Positions 7,343 to 8,399 of a stretch of 8,399 nucleotides of DNA are shown in pieces. This DNA is from a bacterium (lineage in GTDB: Bacteria; Babelota; Babeliae; Babelales; Vermiphilaceae). A program made the translations under genes and the position numbers. The notes beneath the pieces were generated by a model. That model saw only the letters and a list, made by a program, of their open reading frames with translations. It made no database searches and was not told the DNA's origin. The stretch's first letter is position 1; the number at the start of each line of letters is the position of its first letter. The stretch is from positions 1-8,399 of the forward strand of contig DAOVGZ010000042.1 in the NCBI GenBank assembly GCA_030672115.1, written 5' to 3'.

Positions 7343-8029
7343 ATGATAATAACCATTGATGGCCCAACGGCCAGTGGAAAATCAACTGTTGCCAAGTTGC
7401 TTGCAAAACAACTTGGTATGTACTACTTAGGAACTGGCTTGATGTTTCGTGGTATTGCGTATCTTTTGCTAAAAAAAGCCTCTTATACATTGGATGATTT
7501 TAAAAACCCAGATAAAAATGATATTTTATACTATCTTGATCCAAAAAAGTTTTTTTATGAGTATGATGAAACGGGAAAAGAAAAAATTTTATTTAATGGT
7601 GAAAATATAACACCATTTTTAAAAAACAGTCAAATTGATAGAGCAGCTTCAATTTTAAGTACGAATAAACTTTTTCGGTTAGAACTTTTAAAATTACAAC
7701 AAACGTTTACGGATAAGTTTGATTGTGTTGCGGAAGGGCGAGATGTTGGGTCAGTTGTTTTTCCCAAAGCAAAATTTAAATTTTTTTTAACAGCAGCTGT
7801 CGAGATTCGTGCACAGCGTTGGAAAAATGATCAAGAAAAAAAGGGAAACTCTTTTTCTTTGGCAGAAGCTATAGTCATAATTAATGAGCGTGACACTCGT
7901 GATAGAAATCGTGAAGTAGCTCCACTTGTAAAACCAGAAGGTGCTTTTGTGATTGATAATTCAGATTTAACTCTGCAAAAAACACTGGATACAATAAAAA
8001 ATTTTATAAAAAATAGGCCGCAGATATAA
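7343..8029 (+). CDS. cmk: Cytidylate kinase
   Basis: This 228-residue NMP kinase phosphorylates CMP and dCMP to the diphosphates with ATP, in the cytosol, for nucleotide salvage. It starts with ITIDGPTASGKST, the P-loop at residues 7-14. CMP-site elements follow: TGLMFRG (31-37), ILSTNK and EGRDVGSVVFP (131-141). The lid and C-terminal signature INERDTRDRNREVAPL (180-195) and VIDNSDLTL also match the family. The usual D-T/S-G before the acceptor Arg reads GTG here, with Gly30 in place of the conserved Asp; the other contact residues are kept. The start ATG lies 8 bases after the macro-domain stop with only a weak Shine-Dalgarno (AAGTAAGA), consistent with translational coupling. The final codons form the left arm of the terminator hairpin, and the stop codon lies in its loop. 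Confidence 0.94.
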   Translation: MIITIDGPTASGKSTVAKLLAKQLGMYYLGTGLMFRGIAYLLLKKASYTLDDFKNPDKNDILYYLDPKKFFYEYDETGKEKILFNGENITPFLKNSQIDRAASILSTNKLFRLELLKLQQTFTDKFDCVAEGRDVGSVVFPKAKFKFFLTAAVEIRAQRWKNDQEKKGNSFSLAEAIVIINERDTRDRNREVAPLVKPEGAFVIDNSDLTLQKTLDTIKNFIKNRPQI

Positions 8030-8054
8030 AAATACCTGCGGCCTATTTTTTATA
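8005..8054. terminator. Bidirectional terminator between convergent genes
   Basis: A 19-bp perfect inverted repeat (8005-8023 and 8036-8054) has a 12-base loop and the G+C core AGGCCGCAG / CTGCGGCCT. It is flanked by A6 (8008-8013) on the left arm and T6 (8046-8051) on the right, so it gives a U-tract in either direction. It ends cmk, overlapping its last five codons and stop. On the other strand it ends the lysine-repeat gene, whose stop lies 8 bases away. Confidence 0.93.
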
Positions 8055-8062
8055 GTGATTTA

Positions 8063-8399
8063 TTAATCAAAAAGCAATGCGATTTCTTCTATTTTCTTAA
8101 CATTTTTTTTCTTAGCCTTTTTTACAGCCTTTTTCTTTTTGGTTGCTTTCTTCTTGGCTTTTTTCTTTTTAGTTGCTTTTTTCTTAGCCTTTTTCTTTTT
8201 AGTTACTTTCTTCTTAGTCTTTTTCTTTTTAGTTGCTTTCTTCTTAGCCTTTTTCTTTTTAGTTACTTTCTTCTTGGCCTTTTTCTTTTTAGTTGCTTTC
8301 TTCTTAGCTTTTTTCTTTTTGGTTACTTTCTTCTTAGCTTTTTTCTTTTTAGTTACTTTCTTCTTAGTCTTTTTCTTTTTAGTTACTTTCTTCTTAGCT
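8063..8399 (-). CDS. Lysine-rich repeat, histone-H1-like protein (5' end outside window)
   Basis: The minus strand is open from the window edge to TAA (8065-8063), giving the last 111 residues. It comprises nine decapeptides of consensus [A/T]KKK[A/V]TKKKK, each with seven lysines. A unique 21-residue tail follows: AVKKAKKKNVKK, then an acidic/hydrophobic end, IEEIALLFD. This composition matches bacterial H1-like proteins, which bind and condense DNA (chlamydial Hc-type, AlgP-type and similar Lys/Ala-repeat tails). A role in nucleoid compaction is therefore likely but inferred, because the N-terminal domain that would define the family is not visible. Alternation of AAA and AAG codons and third-base changes keep the frame while the peptide stays almost constant, which supports real coding. 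It converges on cmk with a shared terminator. Confidence 0.8.
   Translation of the reverse strand, partial: AKKKVTKKKKTKKKVTKKKKAKKKVTKKKKAKKKATKKKKAKKKVTKKKKAKKKATKKKKTKKKVTKKKKAKKKATKKKKAKKKATKKKKAVKKAKKKNVKKIEEIALLFD
8129..8398 (-). repeat. Nine tandem 30-bp polypurine/polypyrimidine repeats, in frame
   Basis: Nine units of exactly 30 bp follow each other without spacers. The coding-strand consensus is GCTAAGAAGAAA, then GYA-ACT and AAAAAGAAAAAG. Differences are confined to a few positions: GCT/GCC/ACT at codon 1, GCA/GTA at codon 5, ACT/ACC at codon 6 and AAA/AAG choices. The array runs to the window edge and must continue or end beyond it. Its strand asymmetry, almost all purine on the minus strand, and its A runs make it prone to slippage and copy-number change. 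Confidence 0.93.

Noticed and set aside
8129..8398. CRISPR array with 30-bp repeats
   Set aside because: The 30-bp units are contiguous with no unique spacers, and they code for an in-frame lysine-rich peptide that ends in a unique tail and a stop.
8129..8398. Plus-strand open frame through the repeats (Phe/Leu/Ser-rich)
   Set aside because: It has no start codon or ribosome binding site and is the complement of the lysine repeat. The minus strand has a proper stop, a tail and a terminator.

Overview
This AT-rich window (roughly one third G+C by eye) uses the standard genetic code and contains seven genes: six on the plus strand and one, cut by the window edge, on the minus strand. It mixes bacterial housekeeping genes (lysS, recJ, cmk) with genes that look aimed at a eukaryotic host. 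These are two tandem phospholipases of the animal cytosolic PLA2 (group IV) type with bacterial export signals, and a macro-domain protein with a hydrophobic leader. A lysine-repeat, histone-H1-like protein lies at the right edge. The combination suggests an intracellular or protist-associated bacterium. A member of the Dependentiae (TM6) or a similar amoeba-associated lineage is my best guess, but this is inference from gene content and composition, not proof.

Layout: (1) 1-933, the C-terminal part of lysyl-tRNA synthetase, closed by a strong terminator at 975-1014. (2) 1018-4713, a two-gene unit with its own promoter, encoding paralogous cPLA2-like phospholipases of 590 and 608 residues. 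Each has an N-terminal signal or anchor, a shared N-terminal region in place of the C2 domain, and a complete catalytic domain. (3) 4807-6531, a full-length RecJ exonuclease. (4) 6614-8029, a candidate promoter followed by a macro-domain gene and cmk, 8 bases apart and probably co-transcribed. (5) 8005-8054, a 19-bp perfect inverted repeat that overlaps the end of cmk and can act as a terminator in both directions. (6) 8063-8399, the 3' end of a convergent minus-strand gene made of nine 30-bp (10-residue) lysine-rich repeats plus a unique tail.

How they fit together: the housekeeping genes serve translation (LysRS), DNA repair (RecJ) and pyrimidine nucleotide supply (Cmk), with no obvious link to the others. 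The phospholipase pair is the standout. In both proteins the oxyanion Arg and the nucleophile Ser are 28 residues apart, as in human cPLA2-alpha (R200/S228), and several further animal cPLA2 blocks are recognisable up to the C-terminus. I infer that they are exported enzymes acting on host or envelope phospholipids. The lysine-repeat protein is probably a DNA-compacting protein.
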